Source: an uncultured Bacteroidales bacterium (GTDB lineage: Bacteria; Bacteroidota; Bacteroidia; Bacteroidales; F082). From it: 18,885 nucleotides of DNA. Under the pieces are notes generated by a model. That model was not told the origin of the DNA. It saw nothing but the letters and a program-made list of their open reading frames with translations, and made no database searches. This document shows, in pieces, positions 1 through 6,498 of this stretch (positions within the stretch are counted from its first letter, which is position 1; each line of letters opens with the position of its first letter). The stretch spans positions 1 to 18,885 of the forward strand of contig CALGBV010000438.1 of NCBI GenBank assembly GCA_937884015.1, given 5' to 3'. A program made the translations under genes and the position numbers.

Positions 1-368
1 AAAGTGGTGAAGGAGTAGAGTTCGTTACCAAGTGAGTAGTAAGGCATTACCGTGTAAGCCCATGAAGGATTCGGGCGGTAGGCCGGAATGTCGATGGCGA
101 TTCTCTTGATTCTGCCAGGGCATACGTTGACACGCTTTTTGGCGTAATAGTAGCCGTTGTCTGGGTCAAGATAAATGTAAACATAACCCTTGTAACGCGC
201 ATCGCCGATGTTCTGGACATCATAGTAAAGGGTGATTGTGTTGTCGTAGTCGTTGTAGGTCATCACTGGCTGTGAAACAAGCGCCAGCTCTGGTGGATAA
301 CCTTGTGCTTTTGCGATGACGAATCCCATCATTACCAGGATCGTCATAAAGATTTTCTTTGCTTTCAT
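1..368 (-). CDS. Secreted protein of unknown function (3' end beyond window)
   Basis: The reading frame is open from an ATG at 368 leftward to the window edge, giving 122 residues with no stop, so the C-terminus is missing. Residues 1-22 form a clear Sec signal peptide: basic start (MKAKK), hydrophobic core (IFMTILVMMGFVIA), then AKA-Q as a type I cleavage site. The mature part is rich in Tyr, Pro and beta-prone stretches, with alternating hydrophobic strands such as ITLYYDVQNIG and KGYVYIYLDP. That pattern suggests an Ig-like or CARDB-like beta-sandwich exported to the periplasm or cell surface, but this is inference from composition. I do not recognise a family or catalytic motif. The gene is preceded by about 70 nt of leader holding a possible sigma-54 type promoter. 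Confidence 0.8.
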   Translation of the reverse strand, partial: MKAKKIFMTILVMMGFVIAKAQGYPPELALVSQPVMTYNDYDNTITLYYDVQNIGDARYKGYVYIYLDPDNGYYYAKKRVNVCPGRIKRIAIDIPAYRPNPSWAYTVMPYYSLGNELYSFTT

Positions 369-431
369 GATGGTGTGTTTTTTAGGGTTTGACATTCTGT
401 TTGTTTCGCATTGCTGCTTTTCCTTGTTATA

Positions 432-448
432 TGCGATTATCGTGCCAA
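432..448 (-). promoter_or_regulatory. Possible sigma-54 (-24/-12) promoter
   Basis: Read on the minus strand the site is TTGGCACGATAATCGCA. It matches the RpoN consensus (TTGGCACG, then TTGCA) with GG and GC separated by exactly 10 nt and one mismatch in the -12 element (TCGCA for TTGCA). It lies about 65 nt upstream of the secreted protein starting at 368. No rpoN or enhancer-binding protein is in the window, so function is unproven. Confidence 0.35.
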
Positions 449-500
449 ACTTTCAATTTTTCTATTTTTTTAGTTATTAGTCTTTAGCCATTGACCATTA

Positions 501-560
501 GCTTGGCTTCGCCGTGAATTGCGTTTTCGTCCGATAGGCCAACTGGCGGCGAAGCCAAGC
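501..560. repeat. 14-bp perfect inverted repeat downstream of the nucleotidase gene
   Basis: GCTTGGCTTCGCCG at 501-514 is the exact reverse complement of CGGCGAAGCCAAGC at 547-560, with a 32-nt loop. It lies 37 nt past the stop of the leftward nucleotidase gene. There is no T-run after it on the minus strand, so it is not a standard intrinsic terminator. It could protect the mRNA 3' end or act as a processing signal. Confidence 0.6.
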
Positions 561-590
561 CAGAGGCCAGAAGCCAATAGCCAAAGGCAT
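561..590. repeat. Copy of a dispersed GCCA-rich intergenic word
   Basis: The stretch holds CCAGAAGCCAATAGCCAAAG. Close relatives of these words occur at 17629-17664, where the order is GCCAGAAGCCAAAGGC, and on the opposite strand near 17551-17585. A related word, TATTAGTCTTTAGC, is identical at 475-488 and 3897-3910. These look like copies of a degenerate non-coding intergenic repeat. Confidence 0.45.
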
Positions 591-596
591 TTGTGT

Positions 597-2021
597 TTAT
601 TTTTCAGTTACCCGTGATGTATTACCATAATCAATATCAGGATGTTGCGACAGATATTCAAGCATCAGTTCGTTGGAGGTGCGGAATGTGGAACGGCCTT
701 CATCTTGGTGTTCATAATCGAAAACCGTCGACATGTAGCTATTCATAACAACATTGTAGGTGGCAGCCATGTCCAAAGGCTGTCCGTTTTCCAAAACGAC
801 TTCAATATCAGTCATTTCTCCGTTTTCATCTTCCGAATATGAATAGGTGCATCCTGAACAATAAATCGGACCGCCATCGGTAACATAGCACGACTTCATC
901 AAGCGGATGATTTCCTCGCCCGTCAGGTTGAACTGCACGATTTCGTTATCGAAAGGATCCAAAGCCAGCAAATCCTTCATCGTGACAGGGCGAACCGAAA
1001 GCGTGTCGTAGCGCACGCCGCCAGGATTCTGGAAACCAAAATCGGCAGATAAGGTGTAACGTATGGCATCAGTCATCAGGCAACCCAATGATTCGTAATT
1101 ACTGATAGGTGTCAGATTGTTGCCTTTTACGGTGGAGAAATATTCATTATTGTTGTAATTGTCGATCATAGCCTGCACTTCGGCATTGCGATGCGGAAAA
1201 TCACGAACCGAAAGCAATTCTTCCTGTTTGTCAACTATTTTGCCGTTCTTGAAAGTGAAAGTGCTCAAAGTCACATATTTCACCTTGCTTTCGGCTTGGG
1301 TAATCATTACGCCATTCACGATTTGCGTTTCCGAAACTCTGGTGTGGGTGTGACCGCCGAAAATGGCATCAAACTGAGGAAACTGCTCAGCCAGTTCACG
1401 ATCTTCTTCGTAACCGCAATGCGAAAGCAGGAACAGCGCATTACATTCATCTTTCAGATAAAGATATTCCGGAATAACTTCGTTTGCCGGACGAAAATGT
1501 GAACCGCCGACATTTTTCGGATGGAAATCAGGCAAACCGTTCATCCCTAACTGAATGGCACCGATTACCCCAAGCTTCAAGCCATTCCATTCGATGATTT
1601 CGAAAGGCTTGACAGGCATATTGAGCGAATCGTCGAAAGTGACGTTGGCGCAAACGTAAGGATAATTGGCCCAATTGATAACATTACGCAAGCCGATTGG
1701 ACCAGCATCCCATTCATGGTTGCCCAAACAAGAAAGGTTGAAACCGACCTTGTTCATCAATTCCACCATAGGGCGGGCGATGTCGGAATAGCGGTCGTTG
1801 ATGGGATTGCCCGAGCGGTTGTCGCCAGCCGAAAACAGCAGCAAATCGGGATGAGCCGTGCGAAGACTGTCGACCAAAGCCGCAAACTGAGGATAATTGT
1901 CGATGTTGGCATGTTGATCGTTAAGGCTCAGCACATACAGTTTCTGCTCTTTTGGCGTGCAACCCGAAATGAAGGACAATGCCATAAAAGCGACAGTTAA
2001 GATATTGAAAATCTTTTTCAT
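597..2021 (-). CDS. Lipoprotein 5'-nucleotidase / metallophosphoesterase (UshA-like)
   Basis: This 474-residue protein has two domains. The leader MKKIFNILTVAFMALSFISGC ends in a lipobox-like Cys at residue 21, so an envelope lipoprotein is predicted. The N-terminal metallophosphatase carries the expected dinuclear-metal ligands: NDQH (34-37), GDN (66-68), GNHEWD (100-105), H201 in SHCG, and GGHTHT (222-227). The C-terminal half, about 300-470, fits the 5'-nucleotidase substrate-binding domain (NPGGVR, LDPFDNEIV). The likely role is hydrolysis of nucleoside monophosphates or UDP-sugars outside the cytoplasm, for phosphate and nucleoside salvage. An upstream in-frame start at 2096 exists, but it would bury the signal peptide and overlap the preceding gene, so 2021 is chosen. 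It lies 4 nt after the stop of the 64-residue gene, implying co-translation. Confidence 0.9.
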   Translation of the reverse strand: MKKIFNILTVAFMALSFISGCTPKEQKLYVLSLNDQHANIDNYPQFAALVDSLRTAHPDLLLFSAGDNRSGNPINDRYSDIARPMVELMNKVGFNLSCLGNHEWDAGPIGLRNVINWANYPYVCANVTFDDSLNMPVKPFEIIEWNGLKLGVIGAIQLGMNGLPDFHPKNVGGSHFRPANEVIPEYLYLKDECNALFLLSHCGYEEDRELAEQFPQFDAIFGGHTHTRVSETQIVNGVMITQAESKVKYVTLSTFTFKNGKIVDKQEELLSVRDFPHRNAEVQAMIDNYNNNEYFSTVKGNNLTPISNYESLGCLMTDAIRYTLSADFGFQNPGGVRYDTLSVRPVTMKDLLALDPFDNEIVQFNLTGEEIIRLMKSCYVTDGGPIYCSGCTYSYSEDENGEMTDIEVVLENGQPLDMAATYNVVMNSYMSTVFDYEHQDEGRSTFRTSNELMLEYLSQHPDIDYGNTSRVTEK

Positions 2022-2025
2022 AGCA

Positions 2026-2220
2026 TTACAATTTAATGTAAATCTTCGTATTGGAACGCAAAGCGCCGTCCAAATCAATGATGTTTCCGTAGGCATCTTT
2101 TACTTCTATGCCATCAGTATTCAAAGGAAGATTTTTGGCTCTCAAAAAAGCCAAAACCGCCGATTTCACTTTTGCACCATAATAGGTCTTTAATTCTGTG
2201 TCGTTGACAAATACTTTCAT
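2026..2220 (-). CDS. Small ThiS/MoaD-like beta-grasp protein
   Basis: A 64-residue protein with the layout of sulfur-carrier-type beta-grasp proteins. It starts with a two-strand hairpin (MKVFVNDTELKTYYGAKVKSA), has a central helix (VLAFLRAKN), and ends with strands in the order seen in ThiS (IEVKDAYGNII, LRSNTKIYIKL). It stops where ThiS/MoaD would continue into the C-terminal Gly-Gly, so it cannot act as a canonical thiocarboxylate carrier. It has no signal peptide. It is the first gene of the operon with the lipoprotein nucleotidase (4-nt gap) and has a good -7 box just upstream. Its function is not known to me; the beta-grasp call rests on pattern only. Confidence 0.75.
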   Translation of the reverse strand: MKVFVNDTELKTYYGAKVKSAVLAFLRAKNLPLNTDGIEVKDAYGNIIDLDGALRSNTKIYIKL

Positions 2221-2247
2221 GATGATAAACTTTAAATGTTAATGGTG

Positions 2248-2255
2248 CAAATGTA
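2248..2255 (-). promoter_or_regulatory. Bacteroidota -7 box for the beta-grasp/nucleotidase operon
   Basis: The minus-strand octamer is TACATTTG, an exact TAnnTTTG. It lies 28 nt before the ATG at 2220, giving a leader of about 20 nt. No convincing TTTG lies at the -33 distance. Confidence 0.6.
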
Positions 2256-2306
2256 GTTATTTCTCATTTACAATCGTAAAAATTCAAATCAAAAGCATTT
2301 TTCCAT

Positions 2307-2314
2307 TATTTTTG
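2307..2314 (+). promoter_or_regulatory. Bacteroidota -7 box for the metallopeptidase operon
   Basis: TATTTTTG matches TAnnTTTG exactly, 27 nt before the ATG at 2341. The -33 element is not recognisable. It is divergent from the -7 box at 2248-2255, so this 120-nt spacer drives both operons. Confidence 0.55.
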
Positions 2315-2340
2315 CGCAAAATTCTAAAAACACAATCATC

Positions 2341-3219
2341 ATGAAATTAGACGGACGTAGACAAAGTACAAACGTAGAAGACCGCCGCGGCATGAGCGGC
2401 GCAGCAAAAGCCGGTGGCTTAGGCATCGGTGGAATCGTCATTGTGGGCCTTATTTGGCTGCTGACGGGTCAAAAACCGGATACGGAATTAATCCAGCAGA
2501 TAACGCAGCAGGGCAACAACACCGAATACACCCAGACCGATCCTACGCAATTCAGCGAAGAAGATCAGGAACTGTTTAAGTTTGCCACGCAAATCCTTGC
2601 CGGAACCGAAGACGTGTGGACAAAGGAATTCAAGAAATTGGGCAGAACATACGAACCTCCGAAACTCGTGGTTTTCAGCGATGCCGTCAGTTCGGCTTGC
2701 GGCAACGCAACTTCGGCTAGCGGCCCATTCTATTGTTCGGGCGACCAATGTGTTTACTTAGACCTTGAGTTCTTCAAGAGCATGAAGAGCCAAATCGGTG
2801 CCGACGGCGATTTCGCCTACGCATACGTCATCGCCCACGAAGTGGGTCACCATGTGCAGTATCTGCTTGGCACGCTTAACTCAGCACACCAACAGATGGC
2901 ACGCTATGGTCAGAACACGCCACAATCGAACCAAATCAGCGTGCGCCTCGAATTGCAGGCCGATTTCTATGCTGGCGTCTGGGCTTACAACGATAACAAG
3001 ATGTTCGGCTCATTGGAAGATGGTGACATCGAAGAAGCCTTGAATGCCGCTTCGAAAATCGGTGACGACTACCTGCAAAAGCAAGCCTACGGCCGCACCA
3101 TGCCCGAGACCTTCAACCACGGCACCTCCGACCAGCGCTCACGCTGGCTTCGCAAAGGTCTGAGAACCGGTGACATCAACCAGGGCGACACCTTCTCGCC
3201 TGCTTACAACTCACTGTAA
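2341..3219 (+). CDS. Membrane-anchored neutral zinc metallopeptidase (YpfJ family)
   Basis: A 292-residue protein of the YpfJ/KPN_02809 putative zinc-peptidase family. The N-terminus shows the family signature MKLDGRRQSTNVEDRRG, followed by a glycine-rich single transmembrane segment (about 24-42) that would anchor it with the catalytic part outside the cytoplasm. The zinc site HEVGH is at 166-170 and a probable third ligand is E204 in LELQADFYAGVW. The conserved strand SACGNATSASGPFYC with paired cysteines (C120, C132, C137) precedes it. The length fits the family. The substrate is unknown. The nitroreductase gene begins 24 nt downstream on the same strand, so the two are probably co-transcribed. 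Confidence 0.93.
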   Translation: MKLDGRRQSTNVEDRRGMSGAAKAGGLGIGGIVIVGLIWLLTGQKPDTELIQQITQQGNNTEYTQTDPTQFSEEDQELFKFATQILAGTEDVWTKEFKKLGRTYEPPKLVVFSDAVSSACGNATSASGPFYCSGDQCVYLDLEFFKSMKSQIGADGDFAYAYVIAHEVGHHVQYLLGTLNSAHQQMARYGQNTPQSNQISVRLELQADFYAGVWAYNDNKMFGSLEDGDIEEALNAASKIGDDYLQKQAYGRTMPETFNHGTSDQRSRWLRKGLRTGDINQGDTFSPAYNSL

Positions 3220-3243
3220 GACATTGATTAAAAACTACATACT

Positions 3244-3882
3244 ATGAAAACACATTCACTTATCATCGCTTTGGCGCTCGCCATCATCGCTTTGCCGTCG
3301 TGCTGCAACAAGACGGAAGAAACGGAAGCAACCGAAACAAACACAACACCAATCACAATGAATACTACAATGGACGACTTGCTGACGCGCCGCAGCGTGC
3401 GCAGCTACACCGAAGAAATGCCTCCACGCGAGGTGATTGAAGAAATCTGCAAGGCTGGCACTTACGCCCCAACGGGCATGAACCGCCAAAGCCCAATCAT
3501 CATTGCCGTCACCAACCGCGAAGTGCGCGACCAGTTGAGTCGCCTCAACGCTGCCGTTATGGGTAGCGACAGCGACCCGTTCTATGGTGCTCCTGTCGTG
3601 TTGGTCGTTTTGGCCGACAGCACCGCTGCCATGACTTGGAAGGAAGACGGCAGTCTGGTCATGGGCAACCTGCTCAACGCAGCCCATGCCAAAGGCTTAG
3701 GCTCCTGCTGGATTCACCGCGCCAAGGAAGTCTTCGAGACAGAAGAAGGCAAGGCCATCCTCGCCAATTTAGGCGTTGAAGGCAATTTTGTCGGCATCGG
3801 CAACTGCATTCTCGGCTACACCAATGGCGACGAACCTGAAGCCCGCCCGCGCAAGGAAAATTATGTTTATTGGATTGAGTAA
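3244..3882 (+). CDS. Nitroreductase-family flavoprotein with lipoprotein-type leader
   Basis: The 212-residue product contains a complete short nitroreductase domain from about residue 43 to the end. The FMN phosphate-binding motif RRSVRSY is at 49-55, followed by APTGMNRQ, the helix GNLLNAAHAKGLGSCWIH and the terminal IGNCILGY strand. Ahead of it sits a hydrophobic leader ending in LPSCC (Cys 20/21) and an acidic Thr/Glu linker, as in Bacteroidota lipoproteins. The family usually reduces nitro compounds, quinones or flavins with NAD(P)H in the cytosol, so an exported form is unusual. An internal ATG at 3358 or 3370 would give a leaderless cytosolic enzyme. I keep 3244 because its hydrophobic leader is coherent and it lies 24 nt after the peptidase stop. 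Confidence 0.88.
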   Translation: MKTHSLIIALALAIIALPSCCNKTEETEATETNTTPITMNTTMDDLLTRRSVRSYTEEMPPREVIEEICKAGTYAPTGMNRQSPIIIAVTNREVRDQLSRLNAAVMGSDSDPFYGAPVVLVVLADSTAAMTWKEDGSLVMGNLLNAAHAKGLGSCWIHRAKEVFETEEGKAILANLGVEGNFVGIGNCILGYTNGDEPEARPRKENYVYWIE

Positions 3883-3943
3883 ATGGAACTGTTAGCTATT
3901 AGTCTTTAGCTAACTGACACGTTTATTCAAAATATTGGCTTTT

Positions 3944-3982
3944 AATAACGCTTGCATCTTTGATTTAGGTGCGAGCGTTATT
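3944..3982 (+). terminator. Stem-loop downstream of the nitroreductase, likely terminator
   Basis: AATAACGCT (3944-3952) pairs perfectly with AGCGTTATT (3974-3982). Inside it a T-G wobble and GCA/TGC extend the stem to 13 bp around a 13-nt loop. T-rich sequence (TTTGTTTG) follows the right arm. It begins 62 nt past the stop codon at 3882. Confidence 0.5.
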
Positions 3983-4005
3983 TGTTTGCATTTCAATGCT
4001 TTAAA

Positions 4006-4074
4006 AAATCCATTTGGCGAATCGGCGAAAATCCATTTGGCGAATCGGCGATTTTTCATTTGGCGAGTTGGCGA
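4006..4074. repeat. Three tandem 23-nt repeats
   Basis: Units at 4006-4028 and 4029-4051 are identical. The third, at 4052-4074, differs at six positions. Each unit contains CATTTGGCGA followed by a related GGCGA, so there is a half-unit periodicity. There are no spacers, so this is a simple tandem array and not a CRISPR. Confidence 0.85.
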
Positions 4075-4209
4075 TATTCCTTATAGCTTTTAGCTGCGTT
4101 TGTGCAAAGTTAATGGCTAATGGCTAAAAGCTAATGGCAAAAAATCTCACTTTTTTTGTAGTTTTACGCCGGATTTTGCGTCTAAGGGTTGTTCTTTAAT
4201 TCACCAATC

Positions 4210-4701
4210 ATGGAAAACAAAAAGCAAAAAGAAAAGGATTTCGCGCAAATGGTCAAAGGGAACAAGAACACGATTTACACCGTGTGCTACATGTTCTCGA
4301 AAGACCAGGACGAAGTCGGCGACCTGTTTCAGGAAACGCTCATCAACTTGTGGAATGGCTTCGACTCGTTCCGTGGCGAATGTGACGTGCGGAGCTGGGT
4401 GTGGCGCGTGACGCTCAACACCTGCATCTCGGCCGAGCGGAAGAAAAAGAAATCGGAAACCATACCGCTCTCAATGGAAATCAACCTTTTCACCGACACC
4501 GACAGCGACACGAAACAAATCCAGCAGCTTTACAGCCGGATCAATCGCCTCGGCATGGTCGACCGCGCCATTGTGCTGCTGTGGCTCGAAAACATGAGTT
4601 ACGAAGAAATCGGGCAGATTATCGGCATTTCAACGAAAAACGTTTCCGTGAAATTGGTCAGGATTAAGGAACAGCTCAAAAATATGTCAGACGAACAATA
4701 A
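4210..4701 (+). CDS. ECF-type RNA polymerase sigma factor
   Basis: A 163-residue sigma-70 family protein of extracytoplasmic-function size. Region 2 covers about residues 18-80, with the core-binding and -10 recognition features VGDLFQETLINLWNGFDSFRG and RSWVWRVTLNTCI. Region 4 covers about 105-157, with the helix-turn-helix MSYEEIGQIIGISTKNVSVKLVR. The ATG at 4210 is preferred over an in-frame TTG at 4189, which would add seven unlikely residues. A short linker separates the two regions and there is no sensory extension. The next gene begins 12 nt later and encodes a four-helix membrane protein, the usual place for a regulatory partner. The target promoters are unknown. Confidence 0.93.
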   Translation: MENKKQKEKDFAQMVKGNKNTIYTVCYMFSKDQDEVGDLFQETLINLWNGFDSFRGECDVRSWVWRVTLNTCISAERKKKKSETIPLSMEINLFTDTDSDTKQIQQLYSRINRLGMVDRAIVLLWLENMSYEEIGQIIGISTKNVSVKLVRIKEQLKNMSDEQ

Positions 4702-4713
4702 AAAAACAAAGCT

Positions 4714-5373
4714 ATGGAACACAACGAATTAGAAGAAATGCGCGAACAGATGGCGCTCCTCAACCAGAAACTCGACAAGGAAGAAATCGTCAGCGATGAA
4801 GCCATCAGCGAAGTCACAAGGAAAAATATGGATAAGGTGCAGAGAAAGGCTTTAATTGGCGTAATTGCATTAATCATCGTCATTCCACTATTAGCATGGG
4901 ATTGCTATTCAGCCATAGGAAGCATTTTCTATGTCATTTGGGGATTATCAGCATTATGCGGAAACCTTATGCTTTTCATAGGCATTAGAAATTTCAAGAA
5001 AAAATGCAATTCCGTTGCCGAATCAATAGAAACGATACAGAAAACCAAGAAACGCCGTAAAATCACCGACATCATTAATAAGGCCTGTCTATATGCATTT
5101 CTACTATCTTTAATTATAGCAATAGTTGACCAAATTATCCGTGTAACAAAAGACATAAACGATGTTGATGCTACTATCAATCTATTGGCAGATTTTGCCT
5201 TTTTCATTATGACAATAATAGTTATCGGTTCCTTGATTTTTGTCTTTCGAGAATTAGGCAAAAACGAAGAACCTGACAATGTTTTAAGCCAAGTTTTAGA
5301 AGAGCTTCAAGAGCCCAACATTACTGAAACAGACGGTAATGAAACGATTGCGGATGCGGAAACGGAAAAATAA
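4714..5373 (+). CDS. Four-helix membrane protein, probable partner of the ECF sigma factor
   Basis: The 219-residue protein begins with a soluble, charged, coiled-coil-like segment (residues 1-43, ELEEMREQMALLNQKLDKEEI), followed by four hydrophobic segments at about 46-63, 67-91, 122-143 and 157-178, and ends in an acidic tail (185-219). No enzyme motif is visible. In Bacteroidota, ECF sigma genes are often followed by small membrane proteins with a similar N-terminal heptad-like region. Position and topology therefore suggest an anti-sigma-like or signal-relay role, with the cytoplasmic N-terminus as the obvious contact surface. That role is inference. The gene ends 4 nt before the convergent phosphatase gene. 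Confidence 0.85.
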   Translation: MEHNELEEMREQMALLNQKLDKEEIVSDEAISEVTRKNMDKVQRKALIGVIALIIVIPLLAWDCYSAIGSIFYVIWGLSALCGNLMLFIGIRNFKKKCNSVAESIETIQKTKKRRKITDIINKACLYAFLLSLIIAIVDQIIRVTKDINDVDATINLLADFAFFIMTIIVIGSLIFVFRELGKNEEPDNVLSQVLEELQEPNITETDGNETIADAETEK

Positions 5374-5377
5374 ATAG

Positions 5378-5827
5378 TCAAGCCAATCTTTCCATCAACC
5401 CACTACAACCATCCCAAACATCACGCCAAGTGGCTTCGAAATCGCCCGTATACCAAGGGTCGGCCACATCGCCCGGGCGGTGCGTGTAATCCATCAAAAG
5501 GCTGATTTTGTGCTGGGTATCTTCGCCAAACATGCGTTTCAAGTTGCGGAGATTGTTGCGGTCCATGGCAATGATTTGGTCGAAATAATCATAATCCTGC
5601 CGCGTCATCTGGCGAGCCGTTTTACCTACGCAACCTATGCCGTGTTCGGCAAGTATGCGGCGCGCCGGAGGATAAACGGGATTGCCGATTTCCTCGGTCG
5701 AAGTGGCGGCTGAAGCAATCTCGAACTGCGCTTCACGGCCAGCGTCTTTCACCATTTTCTTCATTACAAATTCCGCCATCGGACTGCGGCAGATGTTACC
5801 GTGACAAACGAAAAGTATCTTGTGCAT
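5378..5827 (-). CDS. Low-molecular-weight protein-tyrosine phosphatase
   Basis: A 149-residue cytosolic enzyme of standard family length. The P-loop CHGNICRS (Cys8 nucleophile, Arg14) lies at the extreme N-terminus and the general-acid DP pair is D123-P124 in VADPWYTGDF. It should dephosphorylate tyrosine on protein partners, typically bacterial tyrosine kinases of polysaccharide export, though none is in this window. The frame stays open up to 5950, but the M at 5827 places the P-loop where the family has it, avoids overlap with the divergent gene at 5889, and sits just downstream of a -7 box. Confidence 0.95.
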   Translation of the reverse strand: MHKILFVCHGNICRSPMAEFVMKKMVKDAGREAQFEIASAATSTEEIGNPVYPPARRILAEHGIGCVGKTARQMTRQDYDYFDQIIAMDRNNLRNLKRMFGEDTQHKISLLMDYTHRPGDVADPWYTGDFEATWRDVWDGCSGLMERLA

Positions 5828-5845
5828 TTTTATCTGTTTACGAGG

Positions 5846-5853
5846 CAAAAATA
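5846..5853 (-). promoter_or_regulatory. -7 box for the tyrosine phosphatase gene
   Basis: The minus-strand octamer is TATTTTTG, an exact TAnnTTTG, 19 nt upstream of the ATG at 5827. It implies a very short leader. The -33 element is not recognisable. Confidence 0.5.
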
Positions 5854-5864
5854 AACATTTTTCA

Positions 5865-5872
5865 TATCTTTG
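5865..5872 (+). promoter_or_regulatory. -7 box for the first PH-like membrane protein
   Basis: TATCTTTG matches TAnnTTTG exactly and ends 16 nt before the ATG at 5889. It is back to back with the opposite -7 box at 5846-5853, 11 nt apart. Confidence 0.6.
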
Positions 5873-5888
5873 CGGAAAAATCATCGCT

Positions 5889-6458
5889 ATGGAAATATTA
5901 CAAAATCTGGAATCACCGAAATGGAAAAAGATACTTATTATTGAAATCATTGTTTTCCTGATTCTCGTTGCGGGGTCAATTCTATTAGAAAAGTACAGCT
6001 ATGAGATGGATTTTGGACTGCTTTTTGATTTGGTAATCTTTACAATTCTTGAAGTCTCTTCTATTATTTTCAGCAGCAAAACCACAGCGAAATATCTCGC
6101 CATTGACGACAACAACTTGATATTCAAACGTATGCTTGGAACTACATTGCTCCCTTTGTCGGAAATTGCCAGCATAGAAAAAGCCAATGACCAACTTTAC
6201 GGACGCAACAAGGACAAGTTGGCGGATCCCAACAGAGAAGCACGAAAAATCTATGGTCAGGCGAAAGACGAAAGCAAAAGCCGTTTCGACAAAAAACTCG
6301 CCTACGCCGGCTGGTGCAAGCGCGGCACGGAACACAAGTATTTCTTATTCAGCGCACAACGCGACAATCACGCGCTTATCACTACAAAAGACGGAAAACT
6401 CTATGTGGTTGATTACGAAAATGCCGAAGCAATAAAGCGGAAAGTCGGACTTAATTGA
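5889..6458 (+). CDS. Membrane protein with PH-like C-terminal domain, copy 1
   Basis: A 189-residue protein with two N-terminal transmembrane helices (about 16-34 and 43-65) and a soluble tail. The tail begins SSKTTAKYLAIDDNNLIFKRMLGTTLLPLSEI style strands, resembling a bacterial PH domain (strand order: natural-ligand strand, LPLSEIASIEKA turn), and ends with YFLFSAQRDNHALITT and LYVVDYENAEAIKRK. The PH-like call is from strand pattern only. The next gene is a clear paralog. The ATG at 5889 is chosen over an in-frame upstream start at 5820 because homology with the paralog begins exactly at MEILQ. Likely cytoplasmic-membrane located; function unknown. Confidence 0.82.
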   Translation: MEILQNLESPKWKKILIIEIIVFLILVAGSILLEKYSYEMDFGLLFDLVIFTILEVSSIIFSSKTTAKYLAIDDNNLIFKRMLGTTLLPLSEIASIEKANDQLYGRNKDKLADPNREARKIYGQAKDESKSRFDKKLAYAGWCKRGTEHKYFLFSAQRDNHALITTKDGKLYVVDYENAEAIKRKVGLN

Positions 6459-6498
6459 TTTTCAATAAATTAACCTTTACGTCAAAAAACACCTACCT

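Larger units (their letters stand above)
3883..4209. other. Repeat-rich non-coding spacer (327 nt)
   Basis: No credible gene lies here. From left to right it holds a copy of the dispersed TATTAGTCTTTAGC word (3897-3910), a long stem-loop (3944-3982), three 23-nt tandem repeats (4006-4074), and a TTAGC/AATGGC word array at about 4085-4140 (GTTAATGGCTAATGGC, then AAAAGCTAATGGC). The leader of the sigma-factor gene follows; TAGTTTTA at 4159-4166 is a weak -7 candidate, one base off consensus. Confidence 0.6.

Noticed and set aside
3944..3982. Integron attC-like site because of AATAACGC and GCGTTATT arms
   Set aside because: The RYYYAAC and GTTRRRY core forms are not met, and no integrase or cassette structure is present; a terminator-like stem explains it.
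4006..4074. CRISPR array
   Set aside because: The 23-nt units are directly adjacent with no spacers and no cas genes are present.
5828..5950. N-terminal extension of the tyrosine phosphatase
   Set aside because: It would overlap the divergent gene and its promoter and displace the P-loop from its usual N-terminal position.
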